Shown: positions 1-10,419, counted from the stretch's first letter. The stretch is DNA of 64,000 bases from M3007 sp965249785 (GCA_965249785.1 CBDFMU010000043.1:1-64000); one strand, 5' to 3'. Numbers and translations are program-made. Notes: generated from the sequence alone by a model not told the origin.

Positions 1-1
1 C

Positions 2-269
2 AAAACGGAACAGCTGCGTATTTCAAACATTTTCCTCGGCACTAACACGGAGTCACCCATTATTGTCATCCGTAAATTTGACAACAAGGAGCAGGTCATG
101 CGCTTCTATCAAGAGGTAAAAGGCAGAAAAGGTTTTCTGGGAGAAACCGACAAGAAAACTTACAACAAGGAGTATTTTGCCATTACCCAGGAAAAATTAT
201 CGTCGAGTGCTAAAAAACAAAACCCTGGAAGGGTATCGCACTTTTTTTGAAGATAACTATTTGAAATAG
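2..269 (+). CDS. C-terminal end of a PorW/SprE-like TPR protein (partial, frameshifted)
   Basis: Only the last 90 or so residues are in the window. The reading frame entering at base 2 gives a tail with VIRKFDNKEQVMRFYQEV, then a lysine-rich stretch and YFAIT. In that frame the protein ends at 250 with an unlike tail. Removing one A from the A-run at 192-196 continues the protein as QENYRRVLKNKTLEGYRTFF and a stop at 267-269. This kind of tail (residue-pair comparison domain ending in YF-I-xxENY) is what I associate with the large TPR lipoproteins SprE/PorW of the type IX secretion system; that is recognition from memory on a short fragment. A hairpin terminator follows at 291-327. Confidence 0.5.
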
Positions 270-290
270 TAATAGTTATATATTTTATTG

Positions 291-327
291 CTATGCGCCA
301 TGCCGATTTGTTCGGCATGGCGCATAG
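291..327. terminator. Perfect 16-bp hairpin
   Basis: Arms at 291-306 and 312-327 are exact inverse complements (CTATGCGCCATGCCGA) around a 5-base loop. It lies 21 bases after the stop of the PorW-like gene, the right place for an intrinsic terminator, although the T-tract after it is weak. The downstream membrane-protein gene is best started at 398, after the hairpin. Confidence 0.6.
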
Positions 328-397
328 TGTTGTTAGGGCCTCTGGACGGATTCGTGTTATCTTTCGCGCCGATAGCATTCCACCGAACGCAACAACG

Positions 398-2063
398 ATG
401 AACCCACCTAAATTAACACTTCCTACGCTGGAACGCGGGCTTTTCTACCTGCTGCTGGCGGCCAATTTGATCCCCCTGTGGTCTGTGCATTACTTCGTCA
501 CTGGCGATGGGCCTTGCCATCTTTACAATGCCAAAGTACTGCTGGACTTTTACCACGGCGGGGAGCTGAAAGACTTTTACAATCCCTGGATGTTTGTCAA
601 TACCCACTTTGAACCAAACTGGTTTGGGCACGCTTTCATGGAATTGCTGCTCGGCTGGGGCGCACCCGCCTATTTGGCAGAAAAGTTTTTGCAACTTTTT
701 ACGTGTTGTCTTTTGGCTTGGGCTTGCGGTTCCTGATTCGGCAGGTCAATCCTAATGCCTTGTTTATCAGCACCTTCGGGTTGCTATTGACCTATCACCA
801 CGTATTCCAGATGCTGGGCTTTTACAATTACTCCTGTAGTTTGGCGATTATGTTCTGGGTCTCCGGATTTTGGCTGAAATACCGCCACCAGTGGACGGTG
901 GCGCGGATGCTACTACAGGCAGTTGGTTTTCTAACTTTATATTTTTGCCATCCCATTGGTCTGGTTTTTTCTTTTCTCGTTATTGGTAGCGTGTTGCTCG
1001 TCGAATTGGTGATCGGCTTGTCAAGTCGCGACCGAGCTAATGCCGCAAGCCCTTGGCAGACTTTCCAGAATAGCGGTTTATCCGTCACGCTGGCCGCCAT
1101 GCCAGTCATCATTTTATTTGCCGAATATATTTTTGTAAAAGGCTTGAACCCTTCGGCCCGCTCCGAATCGAGCCTGCAAATCTGGGAGGAATTGCGCAGC
1201 CTTACTGCGCTTTCGATCCTGATGAACTCCGAAAAAACCTGGGCAATTTGTGTAGCAGTATTTTTTGCTTTGCTGTTGGTGCTGGCCCTGGTTTTTAAAT
1301 TGAAATCTCGCCGCTTGCGCTGGACCGACGTGTTTTTGCCGGTCTTCGGTATTGCACTTTTTATTTATTTCAAACAACCAGGCGGTATTGCCGGAGCGGG
1401 TATTTTGCCCATTCGCCTACAATTGCTGCCCTACCTGATGTTGCTGATTTGGTTGGGTTCCATTGATTTCCCCAAATGGGTGCAGGCCGCGACGATGGCT
1501 TTTACTACGGTAATTTTCGTCGGGCTAATGAGCATCCGTTTGCCCCATCACCGGATGGCGTCCAATGCCGCTGAAGAGTACGTCAGCTGCGGAGCAGTCA
1601 TTCCGATAAAGTGTCGGTCTTACCTATTAGCTTCAATCACAATGGATTAGATCCAATAAGTGGCAGGAAGTGGCCGACCATATCTGGCTATACCATGCAC
1701 GGTGGCGGATTATATCGGTGCGGAAAAGTATTGTCATGCTGGCGAACGATGTCATGGGCGAAACTACGAAGCGGCAGCCAAAATTTTCCGCTTATCTGGC
1801 GTTGGGAACGTAATCCCTTTGATCGGTTAACGAAAAATAATGCTTCTTTTGAAGACCAGCCCCCCGCTGTGGATATTGTCAATTATTATAAAAACTCTAA
1901 CAATGCCGTGGTGGACTATGTGGTCACTTGGTGTATGGATCAGAAAAAGTTTGGTGATCATCCACGCGTGCTGGATATTCAGGAGCAATTGAAAAACGAA
2001 TATGAGCTCGTTTTTACTTCTCCGCACGGGCTGGCCAAAGTATTCAAGCGAATTGTGAAGTAA
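398..2063 (+). pseudogene. Multi-pass membrane protein, multiply frameshifted
   Basis: Three overlapping frames (398-736, about 700-1650, about 1600-2063) read as consecutive parts of one protein of roughly 550 residues with many hydrophobic helices, as in GT39-type membrane glycosyltransferases; no diagnostic motif was recognised. The N-terminal part contains VTGDGPCHLYNAKVLLDF, with an acidic loop after the first helix, a position where GT-C enzymes carry catalytic acids (inference). The first shift is in the T-run near 690, where one more T would give LQLFYVLSFG. Between about 1600 and 1830 the coherent protein changes frame repeatedly (pieces PDKVSVLPISFNHNGLD, KWQEVADHIWLYH, VADYIGAEK, SIVMLAN, NYEAAA, NFPLIWRWERNPFD), each restored by adding a base. 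This is either a decayed gene or a stretch of poor sequence. Confidence 0.6.
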
Positions 2064-2073
2064 TATTAAGGAA

Positions 2074-3555
2074 TTAATACGTCCACAATTTTCCGGTCGT
2101 TCGCCAGCCTTGGTACCTTATTTTGTCCTCCGAGTTTGCCTGGGTTTTCATGTAATTACGAAAAGCATCGCGGTGTAAAGGTGTGATTTTCAATGGTTTC
2201 AGAATATTTCCAGTAATAAGATCGTCGTAATAAATGTTTTGCTGGCGCATTCGAGTGTCCACTGCCTGGGCAAAGTCATCCAGGTTATCAGGCACATTAT
2301 CAAATTCAATAAACCACTCATGGTAAGGCAAACCGCCCTCTGGTGGATTCACCTGCGGTGCCACCGTGAATTCAACGATGCGGATGCCTGCCGCGTTAGC
2401 TACTGGCAGCAGTGATTCTTCCACCTCTTTGCCAATCACGTGTTCGCCGAAGGCAGAAATAAAATGCTTCACGCGACCGCTGACTACGATCCGGTAAGGA
2501 TTTTTGTTGACAAACTGCACTGTATCGCCGAGATTATAACCCCATAATCCGGCATTGGTATGCAAAATGAGCGCATAATTGACCCCCAGTTCTACGTCTT
2601 TCAGCCATAGTCGCGTGGGATTTTCGTCGAAAATTTCTCCGGCAGGTACGAACTCGAAGAATATCCCGGCATCCACATTCAGCAACAATCCCTGGTCGGG
2701 GAAAGCATCCTGAAAAGCAATAAAACCCTCCGAAGCCGGGTAGGTTTCTACACTGTCAACCGGCCCACCGACTAGTGCTTCCAGTTTGGCCCGGTACGGC
2801 TCAAAGTTGACCCCTCCATAAATAAACACTGAAAAATTCGGGAACACCTCTTTTATCGTGCGCTTGCCAGTACGCGCCAGCAGCCGCTCGTAATACATCT
2901 GTACCCAGGGCGGAATGCCGGAAATGAGGCGCATATCGGCGTTAACAGTCTCATCTACAATGCGTTCGAGCTTTTCCTCCCAATCTTCAATGCAGTTGGT
3001 GGACCACGAAGGCAGCTGGTTGGTACGCAGCCAGGCGGGTACCAGGTGGTTGGAAATACCACTCAGCCGTCCGGTTGGAATGCCAGCCACTTCATGCAGT
3101 GTAGGGCTACCAGACAGGAAAATCATTTTGCCATCCAGCCATTGACCGTGGTTGGTGCGCGCGAAGTAATTGAACGCTGCATTGCGGGCCGTGCCGAAGT
3201 GCAAAGGAGTGCTGGCCTTGCTCATCGGGATGTATTTTACGCCCGAAGTGGTACCGGAAGTCTTGGCAAAATAGGCGGGTTGGCCCGGCCATAGCACGTC
3301 TTTTTCGCCATGTTTGATTCGTTCGATATAGCCAGTCAGGTCTTCATAATCCCGAATAGGAACAGCCTGCTTAAAAGCCTCATAATCATGTATTTCGCTA
3401 AAATGATGATCGCGTCCAAAGGCCGTATCAGCGGCTTGGCGCAACAATTTTTTTAGCACCTGTTCCTGACGATCCAACGCGTTGGCAGACCAGCGATCAA
3501 TAGAATGAGCGATGCTTTTGGCATACGGACGAAGAAGCGTGGCACGAAATCCCAT
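2074..3555 (-). CDS. GH3 auxin-responsive promoter family protein
   Basis: 493 residues, the full length for this adenylate-forming family. Plant GH3 enzymes join amino acids to carboxylic acid hormones through an acyl-adenylate; the substrate of the bacterial members is unknown. The nucleotide-binding loop TSGTTSG lies at residues 99-105, and further conserved stretches include SGIPPWVQMYYERLL, FIYGGVNFEPYR, YPASEGFIAFQD and FGEHVIGKEVEE. No signal peptide or membrane segment, so it is cytoplasmic. It stands alone on the minus strand, ending 10 bases from the convergent broken membrane-protein gene. A second, diverged GH3 protein is at 40784-42307. Confidence 0.88.
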   Translation of the reverse strand: MGFRATLLRPYAKSIAHSIDRWSANALDRQEQVLKKLLRQAADTAFGRDHHFSEIHDYEAFKQAVPIRDYEDLTGYIERIKHGEKDVLWPGQPAYFAKTSGTTSGVKYIPMSKASTPLHFGTARNAAFNYFARTNHGQWLDGKMIFLSGSPTLHEVAGIPTGRLSGISNHLVPAWLRTNQLPSWSTNCIEDWEEKLERIVDETVNADMRLISGIPPWVQMYYERLLARTGKRTIKEVFPNFSVFIYGGVNFEPYRAKLEALVGGPVDSVETYPASEGFIAFQDAFPDQGLLLNVDAGIFFEFVPAGEIFDENPTRLWLKDVELGVNYALILHTNAGLWGYNLGDTVQFVNKNPYRIVVSGRVKHFISAFGEHVIGKEVEESLLPVANAAGIRIVEFTVAPQVNPPEGGLPYHEWFIEFDNVPDNLDDFAQAVDTRMRQQNIYYDDLITGNILKPLKITPLHRDAFRNYMKTQANSEDKIRYQGWRTTGKLWTY

Positions 3556-3916
3556 TAGAAAGATATAATAGACGAGAAGAGTGGAGAAGGATTTATGAAG
3601 GGTTTTAACAGTTGATAAAAGGCTGATTTTATCTCCTAAAGCAGATGTAGCGTTGCCGCGATTAGCTATGCTCTGACATAGTTTGAGCTGAATAATAAGG
3701 AATTGATTAAAAGCCTGAATTATAAACTGTTTTCAGATTTCTCTAACCCCTTTTCCAATCATTTCTCTGCTGCATTTATCATGAAATATTAATAAGTACT
3801 TGGACAATAGAAATTGGACATTAGATAATTGAATAAATCATTGATTTTAAAGGTCCATTGTCTAATGTCTAATAATTTTGTCCACCTACTTATTTAGCAT
3901 AAAATAATAATGCGCT
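3556..3916. other. Intergenic region with a long imperfect palindrome
   Basis: No coding potential seen. The stretch 3791-3894 is an imperfect inverted repeat: AATAAGTA at 3791-3798 pairs with TACTTATT at 3887-3894, and inside it TTGGACAATAG and TTGGACATTAGA on the left face CCATTGTCTAATG, TCTAATAATT and TTGTCC on the right. The word GGACAxTAG is thus repeated in each arm. The rest (3556-3790) is AT-rich and presumably carries the upstream region of the GH3 gene, which reads away from it. Confidence 0.6.
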
Positions 3917-4306
3917 CTACGCCTGCTCCAAAATAAAAGCCGCACTAATCTCCAACTTCTCATACAGCCGCTTGGCCAAATCCATATTCACTTTTCGCTT
4001 GCCCTGCATTACTTCGGAGAGCCGGGTGGCAGAAATGCCAAGCAGTTCGGCGAGATCTTTTTGTTTTAGTTTGCGTTCATACATCTTCCATTCGAGCATT
4101 TCGGTGAGCGTCTTGGGCTGGCGTACAGGCATCACTGGCACGCCATCTTCCCAAGCCTCAGCCATCAGGGAAAGATGACGAAGTTCTTCTTTTTCAAAGG
4201 AAGTTAGTGTGTGTGAGCCACCTTGCGCCGTAGATTTTTGCAAGTAGATTTCTACACGTTCCATTACTTGTCGGTATTCTTCCTCAGAATTGATTTTATA
4301 TTGCAT
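3917..4306 (-). CDS. higA: HigA-like antitoxin, XRE family
   Basis: 129 residues. The C-terminal half is a helix-turn-helix domain of the Cro/C1 type (about residues 68-125): LKQKDLAELLGISATRLSEV with the recognition helix followed by MQGKRKVNMDLAKRLYEKL. The N-terminal half (residues 1-60, charged, helical) is the part that in HigA-type proteins contacts the toxin. The gene begins 7 bases after the corrected stop of the toxin gene, giving the toxin-first order of higBA operons. HigA proteins neutralise the toxin and repress their own promoter; autoregulation here is inferred. Confidence 0.85.
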   Translation of the reverse strand: MQYKINSEEEYRQVMERVEIYLQKSTAQGGSHTLTSFEKEELRHLSLMAEAWEDGVPVMPVRQPKTLTEMLEWKMYERKLKQKDLAELLGISATRLSEVMQGKRKVNMDLAKRLYEKLEISAAFILEQA

Positions 4307-4312
4307 AGCGGT

Positions 4313-4607
4313 TCAGATTCTGGTCACATCTACTTTGTCGTATTCAGCGTGGGTTACCAACAAAGCGAATAAAAATCGTACGAATATCAAAGAAAATCAT
4401 GGCAACGAGGCGATACCGATTGCCGCGTATATTGAACACAAAACGGTCGTTACCAACATAATCTACCGAGTTGGATATTTGGCGCACATCATTTAGCGCA
4501 CTCCAATCGGCATCTTTTAAGAGATGATACCAGTTATTTAATGCTTCGATAGCATCGGGGTGTTCTAATCCAAAATCGCGCAGTATGCCTTTGCTGATTA
4601 CTACCAT
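4313..4607 (-). CDS. higB: HigB-like mRNA interferase toxin (frameshifted)
   Basis: As given the frame stops at 4344 after 87 residues (ending IRFVGNPR). Removing one base at 4354-4355 (GGTTACC read as GGTACC on the plus strand) continues the protein as IRFVGTHAEYDKVDVTRI with a stop at 4313-4315, total 97 residues, the usual HigB length and ending. Typical features are the N-terminal VVISKGILRDF, the DADWSALNDVRQ segment and the core NRYRLVAMIFF. HigB toxins of the RelE fold cut ribosome-associated mRNA. Without the C-terminal HAEYDKVD the toxin would be expected to be inactive, so whether the shift is real decides whether this locus is live. Confidence 0.8.
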
Positions 4608-4753
4608 TTAACCGCAATTTTGGGAATTAAATTCCACTTTTCAAAATTTATTTCCTAAATAAAAAACCGGCTGCTCATGCCTCACGCACAAACAGCCGAT
4701 CCAAAATATAAAATTCGCGAAATCAGTAATTTTTCCGCGCGATTGCATCGCCA

Positions 4754-7016
4754 TTACACCCCAAAATCAGCCCGAATCTTATTCAAAGCACTTCCCGCGC
4801 GCACCCACTCAATTTGCGCTTCATTATAGGTGTGCTGCACATCAAATTGATCGCTCGTGCCATCCGAGTGTTTCAGTAAAATCTGCAAATGTTTGCCGGG
4901 CGCGAAAGTATCAAAACCCAGGATGCTCACCTCATCATCCTGCCGAACCTTATCGTAGTCGGCATTATCTACAAAAGTGAGCGCCAGCATCCCCTGTTTT
5001 TTTCAGGTTGGTCTGGTGAATACGGGCGAACGATTTGACCACCACGGCTTTCACACCGAGGTAGCGCGGCTCCATCGCGGCGTGTTCGCGGCTGCTACCT
5101 TCGCCAAGATTTTCTTCTCCAAATATAATGGTACCAATGCCTTTTTTTTGATAAAGCCGCGCCGAAACGGGTACTTCCACATATTGGCTGCTCAACAAAT
5201 TCAACACCTTGTTGCGCTGGTCATTAAAAGCGTTGGTCGCACCGATGTAGCAGTTATTGGAAATATTTTCCAGATGCCCGCGATATTGCAGCCACGGGCC
5301 GGCCATCGAGATGTGGTCAGTCGTGCATTTGCCTTTGGCCTTGATCAGCACCCGCATATTCTGGATTTGATCGTCGGTGATTGGTTTGAAAGGTTTGAGC
5401 AATTGCAGGCGAGTGGAATCTTTGGCCACCGCTACCGTAATGCGTCCTTTGGCGGGAGCGATGTAGCCCGCATCCTCCACAGCATAGCCATTTGGAGGCA
5501 TTTCGATGCCTTTTGGTGGATCCAATTTCACGGTTTCGCCGTTTCGATTGACCAAAGTGCTGGTCATCGGATTGAAAGTCAGATCACCAGCGATGGCGAA
5601 AGCAGTCACGATTTCCGGGCTGGCCACGAACGCGTGGGTATTCGGATTGCCATCATTTCGGCCTGTGAAATTCCGGTTGAAGGAAGTCATGATCGAATTC
5701 GGGCGTTTCAAATCATCCATGTGGCGACTCCATTGACCGATACACGGACCGCAGGCATTGGCCAGCACTACGCCGCCAATTTGCGTAAATTCTTCGAGCA
5801 GCCCGTCGCGTTCGGCGGTGTAACGCACTAATTCCGAACCCGGCGTAATAGTAAATTCGGATCTGGTGTCCAGATTTTTTTCTTTTGCCTGACGAGCAAT
5901 AGAGGCCGCGCGCGTCAAATCTTCGTAGGAAGAGTTGGTGCAAGAGCCAATCAAACCCACTTCCAAACGAACCGGATAGTTGTTGTTTTTTACGGCTTCC
6001 GCAAATTTAGACAGCGGCCAAGCCAAATCCGGCGTGAACGGTCCATTGATATGCGGTTCCAATTTCGAGAGATTAATTTCAATGACTTGATCGAAATACT
6101 GCTCTGGATTGGCATAACACTCCGCATCGCCAGTAAGGTAATCGCCCACGCGATTGCACATGGAAGCCACTTTCGCACGGCCAGTGGCTTTGAGATAACG
6201 GGCCATACTTTTATCGTAGCCGAAAACCGAAGTGGTTGCCCCGATTTCAGCCCCCATATTACAAATAGTGCCTTTGCCAGTTGCGCTCATGCTCTGTGCG
6301 CCCGGACCGAAATATTCCACGATGGCTCCGGTGCCGCCTTTTACGGTTAGAATGCCGGCCACTTTCAAAATTACGTCTTTCGGAGCCGTCCAGCCGCGCA
6401 ACTTGCCAGTGAGGTGCACGCCGATCAATTTAGGCATTTGGAGTTCCCAGGCCATACCGCTCATCGCATCCACCGCATCTGCGCCACCCACGCCAATAGC
6501 GACCATGCCGAGACCGCCCGCATTTACGGTGTGTGAGTCGGTACCAATCATCAAACCGCCCGGAAAGGCATAGTTTTCCAGCAAAATCTGGTGAATAATG
6601 CCAGAGCCGGGTTTCCAGAAGCCGATACCATATTTCTGGCTGACGGTACTCAGAAAATCGAACACCTCTTTATTTTTGGCCAAAGACGCGACCATATCTT
6701 CGCTGGCACCAGACTGCGCCACGATCAAGTGATCACAGTGCACCGTACTCGGCACGGCCACTTTTTTGCGCCCGCAAGTCATAAATTGCAGCAACGCCAT
6801 TTGCGCCGTCGCATCCTGCATCGCCACTCGGTCAACCTGAAAAAACACGTAATCCCCGCCGCGCTTATATTCCTGCAACGGATTATCGGGGTGCAGGTGG
6901 GCGTAAAGGATTTTTTCAGCCAGCGTCAGTGGTCGCTTTAAATAAGTTTTAGCCGCATCCACGCGGGCCGGGAATTGTTCATAGAACTCCCGCAGCATTT
7001 TCAGGTCAAAAATCAT
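4754..7016 (-). CDS. acn: Aconitate hydratase (frameshifted)
   Basis: The two frames 4965-7016 and 4754-4990 are one enzyme of 753 residues once the seven-T run at 4997-5003 (plus strand) is shortened by one, giving NLKKQGMLALTFVDN. It isomerises citrate to isocitrate in the TCA cycle. The three iron-sulfur cysteines are visible: C359 in GSCTNSSYEDL, and C422 and C425 in ACGPCIGQW. The swivel domain follows with CTTDHISMAGPWL, FGEENLGEGSSREHAAMEP and RIHQTNL. Length and order fit the mitochondrial-type aconitase usual in Bacteroidota. It is monocistronic as far as can be seen, with the divergent NAD kinase gene upstream. Confidence 0.93.
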
Positions 7017-7306
7017 GGTGCTTCAAAATAATTAAAAGGCAAAATAGCAAAAGACAATTGGCAATTAAGCCAACATTTTATGGAAGACCTCATGCCTAAA
7101 TATTTTTAGTGCCGTTGTTGTTTCCCAAAAAAGGTGGGCAAATGTAGGGATTTCACTGTCGAGATTGGAACCAGTGAACGGGCAAAAAGTTAGTGATTAT
7201 TGCAAAAAAACGCGATTTCTCTGCAATTTCGCCACCACAACCTTTCTACGCACCCTACCTTGCGGCAAATTCTCCTCTGCATTCCTCATTTACTCGTCCG
7301 CCAATT

Positions 7307-8188
7307 ATGCAAGTCGTTATTTACGGCAAACAATATAAAGACAAAGACCTGCCCTATATTCAGGCCGTGTTCGACGCGCTCTATGCGGAGGGGGTGACGA
7401 CTTATGTGTATACGCCTTACCTGAAAGACATTGAGGCGACGGTGAAATTTCCCGGTCCCTACGCAGCGTTCGATGAATATCGGGACTTCCATGTGCATCG
7501 CATTGATTTTGTGGTGGTGCTCGGCGGCGACGGGACGATGCTCAATGCGGTGACCCTCGTCCGGGATGCCGGGGTGCCTATGCTGGGCATTAATCTGGGG
7601 CGAATGGGCTTTTTGGCAAGTATTGAAAAAGCGAACATTCGGGAGTCCATCCAGAAACTTCGACGCGGCCATTTTCTGATCGAAGAGCGCACCATGCTCT
7701 ATCTGGAAAGTAATCCGCCTATTTTTGGGGAAATCCCGTTCGCGCTCAACGACTGCACTTTATTAAAGCGCGACACGTCTTCGATGATTACGGTGCATGC
7801 TTTTTTGAATGGTGACTATTTGAATTCCTATTGGGCCGACGGTATTATTATCGCTACGCCGACGGGCAGTACGGGCTACTCGCTCAGTTGTGGCGGGCCA
7901 GTTATATTCCCCGATTCTAACAACTTCATTATCACGCCAGTAGCCCCGCATAATCTTAATGTGCGTCCCATTGTGTTGTCCGATGAGTCGGTGATTTCTT
8001 TTGAAATAGAAGGTCGGGGCGATAATTTCATCTGCACGCTCGACTCGCGTTTTGAATTAATTCATGCCGATCATCAGTTGGCGGTGCGGCGCAATGATTT
8101 CCCAATCCGGCTGGTTCAATTGCAGGATATTACGTTTTTGAAGACGATTCGGGAAAAACTGGGTTGGGGAGAGGACGTGCGAAATTAG
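7307..8188 (+). CDS. nadK: NAD kinase
   Basis: 293 residues from the ATG at 7307; the upstream in-frame ATG would add a stretch unlike the family. Phosphorylates NAD to NADP. The substrate-binding GGDGT motif is at residues 73-77, NLGRMGFLA at 96-104 and the NAD-binding PTGSTGYSLS at 185-194, followed by GGPVIFPDSNNFIITP. All parts of the fold are present. It is divergent from aconitase and convergent with upp, with a strong palindrome between the two stops. Confidence 0.95.
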   Translation: MQVVIYGKQYKDKDLPYIQAVFDALYAEGVTTYVYTPYLKDIEATVKFPGPYAAFDEYRDFHVHRIDFVVVLGGDGTMLNAVTLVRDAGVPMLGINLGRMGFLASIEKANIRESIQKLRRGHFLIEERTMLYLESNPPIFGEIPFALNDCTLLKRDTSSMITVHAFLNGDYLNSYWADGIIIATPTGSTGYSLSCGGPVIFPDSNNFIITPVAPHNLNVRPIVLSDESVISFEIEGRGDNFICTLDSRFELIHADHQLAVRRNDFPIRLVQLQDITFLKTIREKLGWGEDVRN

Positions 8189-8243
8189 GTACTACCGATC
8201 CCTGATCGGTTAGTGCATTTCGCCGATCAGGGATCGGCGGTAC
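8189..8243. terminator. Bidirectional hairpin between nadK and upp
   Basis: Arms of 21 bases, 8189-8209 and 8223-8243, pair with one wobble and one mismatch; the core is CCGATCCCTGATCGG against CCGATCAGGGATCGG. It begins directly after the nadK stop and its right arm touches the upp stop (ACTAG at the end), so it can end transcription from both sides. The core is itself nearly palindromic (CGATCCCTGATCG), as in mobile palindromic repeats. Confidence 0.7.
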
Positions 8244-8887
8244 TAGTTTTTCCCGCCAAAAGCCAAATCCCCCGCATCGCCCAAGCCGGGCACAATGAAA
8301 GATTTCGCCGTTAATTCTTCATCCAACGCTGCCATCCAAATGTGCGCTTCCGGGTGGTGTCGACGTACTGATTCTAAACCTGCTTTACTGGCAATAATAG
8401 TCGCTACGTGAATTTGCGCAGGCGTACCAAACTGCGCCATTTGTTGCAAAGCCAGATTGATAGAAGCCCCGGTCGCCAACATTGGATCACAGAGAATCAC
8501 TACCGCGTCGGTTAGGTCGGGCGCACTTACATAGTCCAGTTGAATATCGAAACTTCCGTCTTTGTGGTGTCGGCGAAATGCCGCGATGAACACATTATCC
8601 GCCTGATCGAAATAATTCAGCAAACCTTGATGTAAGGGCAGCCCGGCTCGCAGAATCGTCGCCAGCACCACCCGTTGCGCGGGCAAGAAAGTCTGCGCAA
8701 TACCGAGCGGCGTTTCGATCTCAAATGGTTCATATTCCAGCGTTTGCGAGATTTCGTAGGCCAGTATTTCGCCCAGCCGTTCCAGATTGCGGCGAAAACG
8801 TAGCCGATCCTGCTGAATATCAACATCGCGCAGTTCGGCGACGAAGCGGTGAGCAATGGAATTTTTTTCAGAGAGATTGGTGATCAT
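8243..8887 (-). CDS. upp: Uracil phosphoribosyltransferase
   Basis: 214 residues. Makes UMP from uracil and PRPP in pyrimidine salvage. The PRPP-binding loop DPMLATGAS is at residues 134-142, the conserved ILRAGLPLHQGLL at 78-90, and the uracil-binding C-terminus PGLGDAGDLAFGG is intact. Cytoplasmic. It is transcribed toward the nadK terminator and stands alone; upstream is the aldehyde dehydrogenase gene in the same direction, separated by a strong palindrome. Confidence 0.95.
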   Translation of the reverse strand: MITNLSEKNSIAHRFVAELRDVDIQQDRLRFRRNLERLGEILAYEISQTLEYEPFEIETPLGIAQTFLPAQRVVLATILRAGLPLHQGLLNYFDQADNVFIAAFRRHHKDGSFDIQLDYVSAPDLTDAVVILCDPMLATGASINLALQQMAQFGTPAQIHVATIIASKAGLESVRRHHPEAHIWMAALDEELTAKSFIVPGLGDAGDLAFGGKN

Positions 8888-8919
8888 GAGGATAGTGTGT
8901 TATAGCAATGATAATTGCC

Positions 8920-8979
8920 GGAGGGTGGATTTTAATCCGCCACATTTTATTTTTTAAAGCGGATTAAAATCCGCCCTCC
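8920..8979. repeat. 21-bp palindrome between upp and the aldehyde dehydrogenase gene
   Basis: Arms 8920-8940 and 8959-8979 are inverse complements with a single wobble pair; core GGATTTTAATCCGC against GCGGATTAAAATCC, loop of 18 AT-rich bases. The right arm overlaps the last codons and the stop (8964-8966) of the aldehyde dehydrogenase gene, so the palindrome encodes its C-terminal LEGGF. It may act as that gene's terminator. Its form (GC-capped perfect arms, AT loop) resembles the other intergenic palindromes in this window. Confidence 0.75.
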
Positions 8980-10419
8980 AAGCCAAGCGTCACATTTTTC
9001 GCTTCCGTGAAAAACCGCAGGGCTTCCCAACCACCTTCTCGCCCAACGCCCGAATTTTTCACCCCGCCAAACGGTGTCCGCAAATCGCGCAACATCCAGG
9101 TATTGATCCAGACAATGCCACAATGCAGGGCCGCCGCCAGCCGATGCGCCCGCGCCAAGTGATTCGTCCAGACCGTAGCACTGAGGCCATACACCGTACT
9201 ATTCGCATAATCGAGCACTTCTTCTTCCGTCTCAAAAGGTTGCAGCGTCACCACCGGACCAAATATTTCCTCCTGATTCGTTCTGCAATCATGTTTTAAA
9301 CCCTCAATAACTGTCGGAGTGATGTACCAGCCGCCAGCCAAATTTCCCGGCAGAGATACCGCCTCGCCGCCACAAAGTATTTCCCCGCCTTCCTGCTTCG
9401 CTAACTCCAAATAAGACAATACTTTATCAAAGTGCATTTTAGAAACGACCGCTCCTAACTGACTATTTGGATCGCTTGGATCGCCCAAACGTAGTTCCTT
9501 GACGCGTGCTACAAAATCGGTTTTGAATTTCTCGTAAATGGATTTTTCCACATAAATCCGGGAGCCGCATAAACAGATTTGCCCCTGATTATTGAACGAA
9601 GAACGCACCGTCGTATCCAGCATTTTCTCATAATCGCAGTCGGCAAAAATGATGTTGGGATTTTTGCCGCCCAGTTCGAGGCTGAGTTTTTTAAACATTG
9701 GTGCCGCGATAGCTGGCGATGGCCGCGCCCGCTCGTGTGCTGCCCGTAAAAGAGATGGCCTTGATTTTCGGATGTTTCACAATCGCTTCCCCAACGCGCG
9801 GGCCAGTGCCGTGCAAGATGTTCAAAACGCCCGGCGGCATACCAGCGGCGTTGCAAATTTCACCCAGCAAATACGCGGTCAGCGGCGTCACTTCGGAGGG
9901 TTTGCCCACCACGCAATTGCCCGCCGCGAGGGCTGGCGCGATTTTCCAGGTAAACAAATACAAAGGCAAATTCCACGGGGAAATACAGCCGACCACGCCC
10001 AACGGCTGGCGTAATGTATAACTCAACGCCTGCTCCGGCAAATAATGACTTTCTGAAGCAAAATGCAGCAGCGCGGTGGCGAAAAACTGGAAATTCAGCG
10101 CGGCCCGTGGAATGTCTATGGTTCGGGCAGTCGTGATCGTTTTACCGGAATCGAGGCTTTCGGCTTCCGCTAATTTATCCAGATTGGCGAGAATGCCGTC
10201 GGCAACGCCGCGTAATATTTCGTGACGACGTTCGAGCGGGAGATTGGCCCAGGCCGGAAAAGCGTTTTCGGCTGCTTGCACCGCTGCCTCTACATCTTCC
10301 GGGCCGGAGTCGGGCAATTGACTAAAAACCTCACCGTTCGCCGGGTTATAGTTGTCCAAATATTGGCCACCGATGGGCGGCACGTATTTTCCAGCAATAA
10401 AATTTTGGATGGTTTGCAT
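8964..10419 (-). CDS. Aldehyde dehydrogenase (frameshifted)
   Basis: Frames 9691-10419 and 8964-9698 form one protein of 484 residues when the A at about 9711 is removed (SYRGTN then reads SIAAPMFKKLSLELGGKNP). NAD-dependent oxidation of an aldehyde to the acid. Visible parts are the cofactor-site CISPWNLPLYLFTWKIAPA, KPSEVTPLTA, SFTGSTRAG, the catalytic glutamate in LELGGKNPN, the catalytic cysteine in QGQICLCGSRIYVE, and EEIFGPVVTLQPF. The overall pattern resembles the 2-aminomuconate/2-hydroxymuconate semialdehyde dehydrogenase group, which would fit tryptophan or aromatic breakdown, but the neighbours do not test this. Its last codons lie inside the palindrome at 8920-8979. Confidence 0.88.

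Noticed and set aside
4977..5831. Long plus-strand frame opposite aconitase (284 codons)
   Set aside because: It is antisense to a clear aconitase with all three iron-sulfur cysteines; the frame has no family features and codon bias explains its openness.
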